From JAFGOG01 sp034429215 (lineage in GTDB: Bacteria; Chloroflexota; Anaerolineae; JAAYZQ01), in assembly GCA_034429215.1 (NCBI GenBank), contig DAOUGI010000044.1, forward strand, positions 1 through 64,000: 64,000 nucleotides of DNA, read 5' to 3'. Made by a program: the position numbers and the translations under genes. Position 1 is the first letter of the stretch. Each line of letters starts with the position of its first letter. The notes under the pieces were generated by a model that was not told where the DNA came from, ran no database searches, and saw only the letters and a list, made by a program, of their open reading frames with translations. Below are positions 24,652 to 32,736 of this stretch, one piece after another.

Positions 24652-25731
24652 ATGTCCTACACCCTGAGCTATTCACGCCGGGTGAAGCTGGTCCGAATCG
24701 CCATCGTGCTGTTGCTGGCGATAGCGGCGCTGGCTCAGTGGGTGCTGGCCTGGGTGCATTTCATCCAGCCCCTGACCCAGGGGGCGGCCCTGGCCGCCCA
24801 GCCGCTGCGGCCGCTGATCGCCGCCAACGTGGGCCTGGTGCTGACCGTGGGCAGCCTGGCCTTGGTCACCCTGTTCCTGCCCGACCTGGCCCTGGCCGAC
24901 GAAGGCCTGGCGGTGCGCACCTTGTTTGGCTGGCGGGTGATGCCCTGGGCGGCGGTCACGGCGGTGCGGACGATCCCTTTCGAGCGGTCGAGCCGGAAGC
25001 TGGTGCTGGTGCAGGGCGGCGGGGGACGGGGGATATCGTGGCTGCACCTGGTGAGCGCCTGCCTGGGGGCCGGTTTCAGGCCGGGCATCCTGTTTACTTC
25101 GGACATTCGCGATTTTGAGCCGCTGCTGGGCCGGCTGCGCCAGGAGGCGGCCCTGGCCGCTCCTCAGGCGGCGCTCGACGACCAGCTCTTTTCGCTGCCG
25201 GCCCGCCTGGTCTTTGAGCCGGCGCCCACCCTCGACGGCCTGGTCGACCGGACGCGCGACGAAGGCTGGACGCGGGCCAATCTGGCCCAACCGGCCCGGG
25301 CGATGGCCGCCGTCACGGCCGGGCTGCTCCTGGTCCAGGTGCTGATGCTGGCCTTTAGGGGAGGCGCGTGGTGGAAACCGGCGGTGCTCGTCGGGCTGGG
25401 CGCCGCCGAGTGGGCCGCCGGCGCGCTCTATGTCTACGCGCTGGGCGCTTTCCTGCCCGGCGAAGTGGAGGTGCACCAGGGGGCGCGCCTCTACCCCTAT
25501 GCCCAGATCCCCCGCGCGCTGCTGGCCCTGCCGATGGCCATGCTGGTGGCGGCCGGGCTGCCCTTCGCGGCCTCGATGGTTGGGCTGGCGGCGATCGTGT
25601 GGGCCGTCATCCTGACGGCGGTGATGGTGCAGCAGGTCTACCGCCTGCCGTCGATCCTGCCGGCGATGGCCGGCGCTACCCTTCAGGCGCTGGCCCAGTT
25701 TATGGTGCTGGCGTTTATTTTTGCGCTGTAG
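24652..25731 (+). CDS. Integral membrane protein of unknown function
   Basis: A 359-residue protein that I do not recognise. Two hydrophobic helices near the start (RIAIVLLLAIAALAQWVLAW and ANVGLVLTVGSLALVTLFLP) are followed by a soluble PH-like stretch (LALADEGLAVRTLFGWRVMPW, a pattern seen in bacterial PH-domain membrane proteins) and then four or so helices in the second half. It lies 10 bp after the S9 peptidase gene and is probably translated from the same message. Function cannot be inferred from context. Confidence 0.75.
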   Translation: MSYTLSYSRRVKLVRIAIVLLLAIAALAQWVLAWVHFIQPLTQGAALAAQPLRPLIAANVGLVLTVGSLALVTLFLPDLALADEGLAVRTLFGWRVMPWAAVTAVRTIPFERSSRKLVLVQGGGGRGISWLHLVSACLGAGFRPGILFTSDIRDFEPLLGRLRQEAALAAPQAALDDQLFSLPARLVFEPAPTLDGLVDRTRDEGWTRANLAQPARAMAAVTAGLLLVQVLMLAFRGGAWWKPAVLVGLGAAEWAAGALYVYALGAFLPGEVEVHQGARLYPYAQIPRALLALPMAMLVAAGLPFAASMVGLAAIVWAVILTAVMVQQVYRLPSILPAMAGATLQALAQFMVLAFIFAL

Positions 25732-25757
25732 CCGGGCCAACCCGCCGTCCTTGCGGA

Positions 25758-25786
25758 TGGACAATCTATCGATTTCGCGCTATAAT
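25758..25786 (+). promoter_or_regulatory. Promoter of the M28 peptidase-galE-glycosyltransferase operon
   Basis: TGGACA (25758-25763) and a perfect TATAAT (25781-25786) with a 17-base spacer, 28 bp before the start codon. Confidence 0.7.
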
Positions 25787-25813
25787 CCTGCCACTTGACA
25801 GAGGAGCCGAACC

Positions 25814-27856
25814 ATGACAAACTTGAATCATCTGCTCGACCAGATTTGGCAGTCCTGTTCGGGCGAGGCGGCCTGGCAGACGGTCGCCGACGTCAGCCGC
25901 TACCATCGCATCCAGGCCAGCCCGGGCCACCGCCAGGCGGCCCATCTGATCCAACGCCAGCTCGACCTGGCCGGCCTGCGGGCCGAGATGCTGTCCTATC
26001 CCGCCAACGAGCGGACGATCTTTTGGGCCTACCCCAGTTTTCAGGAATGGAGCTGCACCGAGGCAGCGCTCCGCCTGGTCGCCCCGGCCGACAAGGCGGA
26101 AACCCTGGCCGATTTCCAGGGCTGCCCCATGTCGCTCATCCAGCGCAGCGAGTCTTTTGAGGGGGAGGCGGACGTGGTCCTGGTGGAGGACGGCGAAGAC
26201 GACGAGGATTATCAAGGCCTGGACGTGGCCGGCAAGGTGGTGCTGACGCGGGGCGACGTGCGCCGCGTGTGCGAGCTGGCCGTCCGGCAGCGGGGGGCCG
26301 CCGGCATCCTGTTCGACGGGATGAGGACAGTCGACCCGGTGCGCCCCGAAGGCGACCTGGCCGACGCGCGCCAATACACCTCCTTCTGGTGGGAGCCGGG
26401 CGACGCGCGCTGCTTTGGCTTTGTGCTGACCCCTCGCCAGGGCCAGGCGCTGCGCTCGCTTTTGAAAAAGAAGGGGGGCGCGCCGGTCCGCGTGCGGGCC
26501 AAGGTCGTCAGCCGCCTGTACGACGGCGCCATCGAGGTTGTTTCGGGCGTCATTCCCGGCGAGACCGAGGCCGAGATCGTGATCACGGCTCACCTGTGCC
26601 ATCCTCAGCCGTCGGCCAACGACAACGCTTCCGGCGCAGCGGCGGCGCTGGAGGCCGCCCGGACGCTGCAGGCGCTGATCGCCGGCGGCCGCCTCCCGCC
26701 GCCACGGCGCACCATCCGCTTTTTGTGGATGCCCGAGTTTACCGGCACGCAGGCCTACCTGGCCGGCCGCGAGGCCGAGCTGGACCGGCTGGTGGCCGGC
26801 CTGAACCTGGACATGGTCGGCGAGGATCAGAACCAGACCGGCAGTGTGTGGTTGATCGAGCACCCGCCGGCCGCGGCGGCTTCCTTTGCGCCCGACCTGC
26901 TGGTTCGCCTCCGTGACGAGCTGCCGGCGCTCAGGGGAGCGGCCGACACCTCGCCCAGCCATACCGGCCAGGGCGGCTATCCCCTGTACCGCTGCGCCGA
27001 GGCGCCTTTCTCCGGCGGCAGCGACCACGCCGTCCTGTCGGATCCGAACGTCGGCGTGCCCACGCCGATGCTCATCCAGTGGCCCGACCGTTTCTATCAC
27101 ACCTCGGCCGACACGCCGGACCGGACCGATCCGAACAGCCTGCGCCGGACCGCCGCGCTGGCGGCGGCCTATGCCTACTGGCTGGCGGCGGCCGGCGATG
27201 TCGACGCTGCCTGGCTGGGCATGGAGATGACCGCCCGGTTCAAGGTGCGCCTGGCGCAGACGGCGCAGCAGGCGGCGACCGCAGTGGCCGCGATGGACGG
27301 CGCCCCGGAGCTGGCCCAGGCGGTGGCCGGCCTCGACCGGCGGATCGCGTTCATGCTCGACCGGCACAAGGCGGCGCTGGGCACCCTGGAACGGCTCGCC
27401 CCGGCCATTTGCCTGATCGACGAGCTGGCGGCCGAAGCGGAGCGGGCGGCTCAGCACGAGCTGGGCTGGATTATCAAGACCACCGACATGCGCGCGGCCG
27501 GCCTCGGCCTCGGGGAGCTGCCCGACCCGCCGTCGCGCGACGCGGGCGACCTGTCTGACCTGGAGCGCCAGGCGGCGGGAAAGGTGCCGGTGCGCCTGGT
27601 GCGCGGCCCGGTGCCGCTGGGCAACCACATGGGCCGCCTGGCAGCGGAGGACCGCGAGCAGTGGCGCTTTTTGCTCAAGTCGCGGGAAAGCGGCATCCAC
27701 TATACCCTGACCGGGTTGGCCCTGTACTGGGCCGACGGCAAGCGGTCGGTGCTGGAGATCGCCGACTTGGTCGAGATGGAAGCCGGCGGGCGGGACGTGG
27801 AGCTGCTGCTGGCCTATTTCGAGCTGCTGGCCAAGCTGGGGTTTGTGACGCTATGA
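25814..27856 (+). CDS. M28-type zinc aminopeptidase with DUF4910-like architecture
   Basis: A 680-residue protein. A PA-like domain (about 95-190, GLDVAGKVVLTRGDVRRVCEL) is inserted before the catalytic domain, which has the first zinc ligands in VITAHLCHPQPSANDNASG (His and Asp near 260-272), the acidic pair in LWMPEFTGTQAY and GLNLDMVGED, and a His in SGGSDHAVLS. The C-terminus (about 590-680) is a winged-helix/PqqD-like segment, DGKRSVLEIADLVEMEAGG. It probably removes N-terminal residues from peptides. No signal peptide. Its stop overlaps the galE start (ATGA), so the two are translationally coupled. Confidence 0.85.
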   Translation: MTNLNHLLDQIWQSCSGEAAWQTVADVSRYHRIQASPGHRQAAHLIQRQLDLAGLRAEMLSYPANERTIFWAYPSFQEWSCTEAALRLVAPADKAETLADFQGCPMSLIQRSESFEGEADVVLVEDGEDDEDYQGLDVAGKVVLTRGDVRRVCELAVRQRGAAGILFDGMRTVDPVRPEGDLADARQYTSFWWEPGDARCFGFVLTPRQGQALRSLLKKKGGAPVRVRAKVVSRLYDGAIEVVSGVIPGETEAEIVITAHLCHPQPSANDNASGAAAALEAARTLQALIAGGRLPPPRRTIRFLWMPEFTGTQAYLAGREAELDRLVAGLNLDMVGEDQNQTGSVWLIEHPPAAAASFAPDLLVRLRDELPALRGAADTSPSHTGQGGYPLYRCAEAPFSGGSDHAVLSDPNVGVPTPMLIQWPDRFYHTSADTPDRTDPNSLRRTAALAAAYAYWLAAAGDVDAAWLGMEMTARFKVRLAQTAQQAATAVAAMDGAPELAQAVAGLDRRIAFMLDRHKAALGTLERLAPAICLIDELAAEAERAAQHELGWIIKTTDMRAAGLGLGELPDPPSRDAGDLSDLERQAAGKVPVRLVRGPVPLGNHMGRLAAEDREQWRFLLKSRESGIHYTLTGLALYWADGKRSVLEIADLVEMEAGGRDVELLLAYFELLAKLGFVTL

Positions 27857-28830
27857 AGATCCTGGTCACAGGTGGAGCCGGCTATATCGGCAGCGTGGTG
27901 GTGGAGGAGCTGATCCGCCAGGGCGAGCAGGTGGTGGTGTATGACAACCTGTCGCAGGGGCATCGGGCGGCGGTCCACCCCCAGGCCGAGCTTGTCGTGG
28001 GGGATCTGGCCGACCGCCGGCTGTTGGACGGCGTCATGGCGGGCCACGGCATCGAGGCGATCATGCACTTTGCCTCGCACTCGCTGGTGGGCGAGTCGAC
28101 CAAGCAGCCGCTCAAGTACCTGGGTGACAACGTGGCCAACGGGCTCAACCTGCTCAGGGCCGCCCAGGATCACGGCGTGCGGCGTTTCATCCTGTCGTCG
28201 ACGGCCAACCTATTCGACCGGCCGGCCCGCATCCCGATAGACGAGTCGGAGACGATCGTGCCGGGCAGCCCGTACGGCGAGTCCAAGTTCATCCTGGAGC
28301 GGATCCTGTACTGGCTGGACCGGATCTGCGGCCTGCGCTACGCCGCGTTGCGCTACTTTAACGCCGCCGGCGGCACCGCGGAGCGGGGCGAAGACCATCA
28401 TCCCGAGACGCACCTCATCCCGCTGGTCCTCCAGGCGGCGCTCGGCCGCCGGGAGCGGATCGAGGTGTACGGCGCCGACTATCCCACCCGCGACGGCACC
28501 TGCGTGCGCGATTACATCCACGTCGTGGACCTGGCCCAGGCGCACATCCTGGCCCTGCGCGCCCTGGAGGGCGGCAGCCGGACCTATAACCTGGGCAACG
28601 GCCAAGGCTATACCGTGCGCGAGGTGATCGACACGGCGCGGGCGGTGACCGGCCGGCCCATCCCGGCGATCGACAGCCCGCGCCGCCCCGGCGACCCGGC
28701 GGTGCTCGTGGCCGGATCGGACAAGATCCGGCAGGAGCTTGGCTGGCAGCCGGCCCATCCCGACCTGCGCGACATAGTGCAGAGCGCCTGGGACTGGCAC
28801 CGCGCCCACCCCGACGGCTACGGGGACTAG
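27853..28830 (+). CDS. galE: UDP-glucose 4-epimerase (extended SDR)
   Basis: A 325-residue NAD-dependent sugar-nucleotide epimerase. The Rossmann motif is TGGAGYIGS (7-15), the active-site Ser is in FILSSTAN and Tyr/Lys in PYGESK (about 141-145). GalE features include ALRYFNAAGG and DYPTRDGTCVRDYIHV. It should interconvert UDP-glucose and UDP-galactose, supplying the two glycosyltransferases encoded downstream. After SSTAN the usual VYG is replaced by LFD, near the active site, so substrate preference may differ. Confidence 0.92.
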   Translation: MKILVTGGAGYIGSVVVEELIRQGEQVVVYDNLSQGHRAAVHPQAELVVGDLADRRLLDGVMAGHGIEAIMHFASHSLVGESTKQPLKYLGDNVANGLNLLRAAQDHGVRRFILSSTANLFDRPARIPIDESETIVPGSPYGESKFILERILYWLDRICGLRYAALRYFNAAGGTAERGEDHHPETHLIPLVLQAALGRRERIEVYGADYPTRDGTCVRDYIHVVDLAQAHILALRALEGGSRTYNLGNGQGYTVREVIDTARAVTGRPIPAIDSPRRPGDPAVLVAGSDKIRQELGWQPAHPDLRDIVQSAWDWHRAHPDGYGD

Positions 28831-28837
28831 GGCTGAC

Positions 28838-29977
28838 GTGCGCATTGCCGTCAATGCCTGGTTCCTGGACCAGCCCGGCACCGGCAGCGGGCAGTACCTG
28901 CGCGGCCTGCTGGGGGCCATGGCCGGCGCCGCGCCAGAGCACCAGTTCCTGCTGGCGCTGCCGGGCCCTGTTGATTTTGAGATCCCCGGCCTGAAAGCCG
29001 AGCGGGCGACGCTAAAATCGGGGCTGTGGCGGACCAACCTGGGCAAGCTCCTGTTCGAGCAGGCGGTTTTTCCCCGCGCCTGCCGCCGCTGGCGCGCCGA
29101 CGTGGCCCACACGCCTTACTGGGGCTCGCCCCTGCGGCCGGGTCTCCCGGCCGTGGTTACCATCCACGACCTGATCCCGCTGCTGCTGCCCGCCTACCGC
29201 GGCGGGCCGTTGGTGCGGCTCTACACCCGGCTGGTGTCGGCTTCGGCCCGGCGGGCGGCCCTGGTCCTGACCGATTCGCTGGCCTCCAAGCGCGACATCG
29301 AGACGCATCTCGGCATTTCCGCCGAGAAGGTGCGGTGTGTCTACCTGGCGCAGGGAGGGCAGTTCAGCGCCGAGCCCGCGCCGGACGATGCCGCCGTCCG
29401 CGCCCGGTACGGACTGCCGGAGCGGTACGTGCTGTACCTGGCCGGGCACGACGTGCGCAAGAACGTGGCCGGGCTGGTGGAGGCGTTTGCCACCGTCGCC
29501 CAGGCCGACGGCGACGTGGCGCTGGCCATCGGCGGGCGGCTGCCCGACCGGCCCGATCCGCTCTTTTTCGACCCGCGGCCTCTGATCGCGGCGCTGGGCC
29601 TGGCGGACCGGGCGCGGCCGATCGGCTGGGTGGAAGAGGCCGACAAGCCGGCGCTGTACCGGGGCGCGGCGTGCGCCGTTTTCGCGTCGCAGTACGAAGG
29701 GTTTGGCCTGCCGGTGCTGGAGGCGCTGGCCTGCGGCGCGCCGCTGGTCACCTCGAATGCCGCCTCGCTGCCCGAGCTGGCCGGCGACGCGGCCTTTGCG
29801 CCGGACCCCGGCGACACAGCGGGGCTGGCCGGGGCGATCCTGGCCTGCCTGTGTGACGAGCCGCTGGCCGCCGAGCTGCGCCGCCGCGGCCCGCAGCAGG
29901 CGGCCCGTTTTAGCTGGGACCAGACCGCACGGCAGACTCTGGCGGCCTACCAGGAGGCGGTCTCGTGCGCGTCCTGA
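28838..29977 (+). CDS. Glycosyltransferase family 4
   Basis: A 379-residue GT-B enzyme. The N-terminal Rossmann domain has AVNAWFLDQPGTGSGQYLRG and DVAHTPYWGSPL; the C-terminal domain has RYVLYLAGHDVRKNVAGLV and the donor-binding EX7E-like segment SQYEGFGLPVLEALACGAP. It should transfer a sugar from a nucleotide donor to a cell-surface glycan. GTG start, seven bases after galE, and overlap of 13 bases with the next glycosyltransferase gene support one operon. Confidence 0.9.
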   Translation: MRIAVNAWFLDQPGTGSGQYLRGLLGAMAGAAPEHQFLLALPGPVDFEIPGLKAERATLKSGLWRTNLGKLLFEQAVFPRACRRWRADVAHTPYWGSPLRPGLPAVVTIHDLIPLLLPAYRGGPLVRLYTRLVSASARRAALVLTDSLASKRDIETHLGISAEKVRCVYLAQGGQFSAEPAPDDAAVRARYGLPERYVLYLAGHDVRKNVAGLVEAFATVAQADGDVALAIGGRLPDRPDPLFFDPRPLIAALGLADRARPIGWVEEADKPALYRGAACAVFASQYEGFGLPVLEALACGAPLVTSNAASLPELAGDAAFAPDPGDTAGLAGAILACLCDEPLAAELRRRGPQQAARFSWDQTARQTLAAYQEAVSCAS

Positions 29978-31077
29978 TGGTGTCCAAGGCGTGCGTGGTC
30001 GGCGCGTACCAGACGAAACTGGAAGAGCTGGCCCGGCTGCCGGAGATGGAGCTGACCGTCGTCGTGCCGCCTTACTGGCGCGACGAGCAGGGCGCGGTCG
30101 AGCTGGAGCGGCGGCACACCGAGGGCTATGACCTGGTGGTCGAGCCGATGGCCTTCAACGGCAGCTATCACCTGCACTTTTACCCCGGCCTGGGCAAGAG
30201 GATCAAGCGGGCGCGGCCCGACCTGGTGCACATCGACGAGGAGCCGTACAACCTGGCCACCGCCCACACGCTGTGGCTGGCCCGGCGGGCCGGGGCGCGC
30301 AGCCTCTTTTTTTCCTGGCAGAACCTCCAGCGCCGCTACCCCATGCCCTTCCGGCTGATCGAGCGCTATGTGCTGGACCACGCCGATTATGGCATCGCCG
30401 GCAACCAGGAGTCGGCCAGGGTGTGGGCGGCCAAGGGCTACCACGGCCCGCTGGCCGTCATCCCCCAGTTCGGGGTGGACCCCGACATCTTTTGCCCGGC
30501 GCCCAGGCCGGGCGAGGCGCGGGGCGCGGAGCGAGGGTTTGTCGCCGGCTATGTGGGCCGCCTGGTGGAGGAAAAGGGGGTGGACCTGCTGCTCGAGGCG
30601 CTGGCCGGGCTGCCGGGCTCGTGGCGGGCCTATGTGCTGGGCAGCGGCCCGGCGGGGGAGGCGCTGCAGGCCCAGGCGCAGGAGCTGGGGCTGGCCAGCC
30701 GGGTGACGTTTGACCGGTGGATCCCGTCGGCGCAGATGCCGGGCTATTACCGCCAGTTGGACGCGCTGGTGGTGCCGTCGCGGACGCGCCCCAACTGGAA
30801 GGAGCAGTTCGGCCGGGTGCTGATCGAGGCGATGGCCTGCGGCGTGCCGGTGATCTGCTCCGACTGCGGCGAGCTGCCCAACGTGGCCGGCGATGCCGGG
30901 CTGGTCTTTCCCGAAGGGCGGGCCGACGCGCTCAGGGCGCACCTGGGCCGGCTGATGGCCGATCCGGAGCTGTGCGCCGACCTGGCCCGGCGCGGGCGGG
31001 AGCGGGTGCTGGGTCATTACACGCAGGCGCAGATCGCTGCCCAAACTTATCAGGTGTACCAGACTGTATTGAGCTGA
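29965..31077 (+). CDS. Glycosyltransferase family 4
   Basis: A 370-residue GT-B enzyme related to but clearly distinct from its neighbour. The C-terminal donor-binding domain shows VAGYVGRLVEEKGVDLLLEAL and QFGRVLIEAMACGVPVICS. The N-terminal half (VLMVSKACVVGAYQTKLEEL, DLVHIDEEPYNLAT) would bind the acceptor. Probably adds a sugar to the same glycan as the preceding enzyme. It overlaps that gene and ends just before a strong hairpin that closes the operon. Confidence 0.9.
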   Translation: MRVLMVSKACVVGAYQTKLEELARLPEMELTVVVPPYWRDEQGAVELERRHTEGYDLVVEPMAFNGSYHLHFYPGLGKRIKRARPDLVHIDEEPYNLATAHTLWLARRAGARSLFFSWQNLQRRYPMPFRLIERYVLDHADYGIAGNQESARVWAAKGYHGPLAVIPQFGVDPDIFCPAPRPGEARGAERGFVAGYVGRLVEEKGVDLLLEALAGLPGSWRAYVLGSGPAGEALQAQAQELGLASRVTFDRWIPSAQMPGYYRQLDALVVPSRTRPNWKEQFGRVLIEAMACGVPVICSDCGELPNVAGDAGLVFPEGRADALRAHLGRLMADPELCADLARRGRERVLGHYTQAQIAAQTYQVYQTVLS

Positions 31078-31078
31078 T

Positions 31079-31114
31079 AGCTGAGGGTGGGACACGCCTG
31101 TCCCACCCTCAGCT
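31079..31114. terminator. Perfect 16-bp hairpin between convergent genes
   Basis: AGCTGAGGGTGGGACA and its exact inverted copy flank a CGCC loop, in the gap between the convergent glycosyltransferase and SIMPL genes. There is no T-run on either side. It probably acts as a bidirectional terminator or RNA 3'-end stabiliser. Confidence 0.7.
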
Positions 31115-31121
31115 CATGACC

Positions 31122-31889
31122 TTACTTGGTCAGCTCAAAGCTGACGGTGACCCGGGCGGTGACCTCGATCTGGCCGGGGGCGACGCTGCTGTCGGCCAGG
31201 GCCGAGGCGCCGCCCACCTCCTGGATCACGTTCTGGGTCATGGCGCCGCCCCAGCGGCTGCCCCACCAGGCCCCGTAGCTCGACCACCAGCCGCCCTGCT
31301 CTTCCTGGATGGTGAGCGGGTCGCCCACCTGCTGGCCCAGCTCGCCGGCCAGGGCCACGGCCTTTTCCTTGGCCGCCTTGATGGCCAGCGCGCGGGCTTG
31401 GTCCCGGTGTTGGCGCAGCTCGGTGGTGCGAAACTCGATGCCGTGGACATAGTTGACGCCGGCCTCGAGCGAGGCAGACAGCACCTCCTCGAAGCGGGAC
31501 AGGTCGCGCAGGGTGATGACGATCGTCTTGTGGACAAAGTAGCCGACAAAGTCGCGGTCTTCGTAATAGCCGTCTCGGTAGCGCGGCTCGACGCCTAGAT
31601 AGTCGGTCTGGACGTGCTCGGGCTCGATGCCATACCGGCCGGCCAGGGCGAGCACCCGCTTGACGATCTCGTCGTTGCGGCTCTTGGCCACGTTGAGGTT
31701 CTTGTCCCACGTTTCTACGCCCAGAGACAGGATCACTTCGTCGGGCACGACCCGGACCTGGGCCTCGCCGGTGACGGTGACGCGGCGGGTCTCCTGGGAC
31801 GACGGCTGGCTGTCGGTCCAGGCCGACAGCAGCAGGATCGCGAGCAGCGAGGTGCCGGCGATGGCGATGGCGCCAAGTTTTGTTTTCAT
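31122..31889 (-). CDS. SIMPL (DUF541) domain lipoprotein-like/exported protein
   Basis: A 255-residue exported protein. After MKTKLGAIAIAG and a hydrophobic signal segment comes the SIMPL domain, with VTVTGEAQVRVVPDEVILSLGVET at its start (shown here in part: VPDEVILSLGV) and IKAAKEKAVALAGELG in the middle; the end is PGQIEVTARVTVSFEL. Proteins of this family (BP26, YggE) form ring-like oligomers in the envelope and are linked to stress, but the reaction is unknown. The start at 31889 has GGGAGG eight bases upstream; a longer frame to 31922 has none. Confidence 0.88.
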   Translation of the reverse strand: MKTKLGAIAIAGTSLLAILLLSAWTDSQPSSQETRRVTVTGEAQVRVVPDEVILSLGVETWDKNLNVAKSRNDEIVKRVLALAGRYGIEPEHVQTDYLGVEPRYRDGYYEDRDFVGYFVHKTIVITLRDLSRFEEVLSASLEAGVNYVHGIEFRTTELRQHRDQARALAIKAAKEKAVALAGELGQQVGDPLTIQEEQGGWWSSYGAWWGSRWGGAMTQNVIQEVGGASALADSSVAPGQIEVTARVTVSFELTK

Positions 31890-31922
31890 GCTAATCCTCC
31901 CATAGAAATAATTCAACCACAA

Positions 31923-32147
31923 AGGACACTAAGGTGATCGGTTTGTTGAGCATGCTCTGATTATAGCCAAGTTATGTGGCAGGGGTGTGACAGGGACAAG
32001 ACAACCTGGGGGCAGATCGGCGGCGCTTGCGGGAACCTTCCGGCGAGGAGCGGCGTCTATATGGCGAGTAGAGCAGGGCCGATTGTCCTGCCAGGATGGG
32101 AAATCGGGAGGGTGATATGTCTCGACACTCCAATATCCAACCGCTAT
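31923..32147. other. Intergenic region between divergent SIMPL and rpsO genes
   Basis: No gene is seen. A TATAAT on the minus strand (in GGCTATAATCAG near 31966) might serve the SIMPL gene but has no good -35 box. Confidence 0.35.
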
Positions 32148-32176
32148 TTGCCAGAAAAACGGCCTTGTGATATAAT
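32148..32176 (+). promoter_or_regulatory. Promoter of rpsO
   Basis: TTGCCA (32148-32153) and TATAAT (32171-32176) with a 17-base spacer, leaving a leader of about 70 bases before the rpsO start. Confidence 0.75.
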
Positions 32177-32253
32177 ACCCCGCTGTTTGAGATGGGCATG
32201 AGGCCTATCCATATTGGTCTGATGATTTGGGTATTCGAGAAAGGGTTCGGACT

Positions 32254-32523
32254 GTGCCACTAACAAAAACGGAAAAAACGGACATCATTCAGAAATTCAA
32301 CATCCATGTGGGAGACACCGGCTCGCCTGAGGTGCAAATCGCGCTGCTGACGACCCGGATCACCCAGTTGACGGAGCATCTGAAGACACATAGACACGAC
32401 GAGCACTCGCGACGCGGCCTGTACAAGCTCGTCGGACAACGGCGCCGGCACCTGGTGTATCTCAAGGGCAAGGACAACGAGCGCTATCGCAAGATCGTCG
32501 AGCAGCTTGGCCTGCGCAAATAG
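32254..32523 (+). CDS. rpsO: 30S ribosomal protein S15
   Basis: An 89-residue protein, the standard length for S15 when the GTG at 32254 is used as start (PLTKTEKTDII). Diagnostic segments are HVGDTGSPEVQIALLTTRI, the 16S-binding HSRRGLYKLVGQRRRHLVYL (part) and the end IVEQLGLRK. It binds the central domain of 16S rRNA early in small-subunit assembly. The pairing with pnp downstream is the classical arrangement. S15 represses its own translation in many bacteria by binding its leader; the 70-base leader here could do so, but I did not identify the structure. Confidence 0.97.
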   Translation: MPLTKTEKTDIIQKFNIHVGDTGSPEVQIALLTTRITQLTEHLKTHRHDEHSRRGLYKLVGQRRRHLVYLKGKDNERYRKIVEQLGLRK

Positions 32524-32653
32524 GGGCGCCCCGCTGTAACATCGCAGCACGTGACTGGCTTTTGGAGCCTTGCACCAGAGTAGGAGGCGAGGGCCATCGG
32601 TTGAGTCATACCTGTAGAATCAATTGAATCTGGGGAAGGTAAGGGTCAGGAAT

Positions 32654-32695
32654 TGGGGAGTGTGCCCTGATTAGCATCACAGGACACACTCCCCA
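32654..32695 (+). promoter_or_regulatory. Hairpin in the pnp leader
   Basis: TGGGGAGTGTG (32654-32664) pairs perfectly with CACACTCCCCA (32685-32695), and the stem continues with CCTG and CAGG after one mismatch. It lies 41 bases before the pnp start. In other bacteria a long stem in this place is cut by RNase III and then by PNPase for autoregulation; a similar role is likely here. Confidence 0.6.
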
Positions 32696-32736
32696 GTCCC
32701 TGCAACTTGCCTCTCCCCTCAATACTTGGAGGTAAA

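Noticed and set aside
22317..27700. Long minus-strand frames opposite the S9, membrane and M28 genes
   Set aside because: Rich in Gln, Arg, Gly and His with no recognisable domain; the plus-strand genes have full catalytic motifs.
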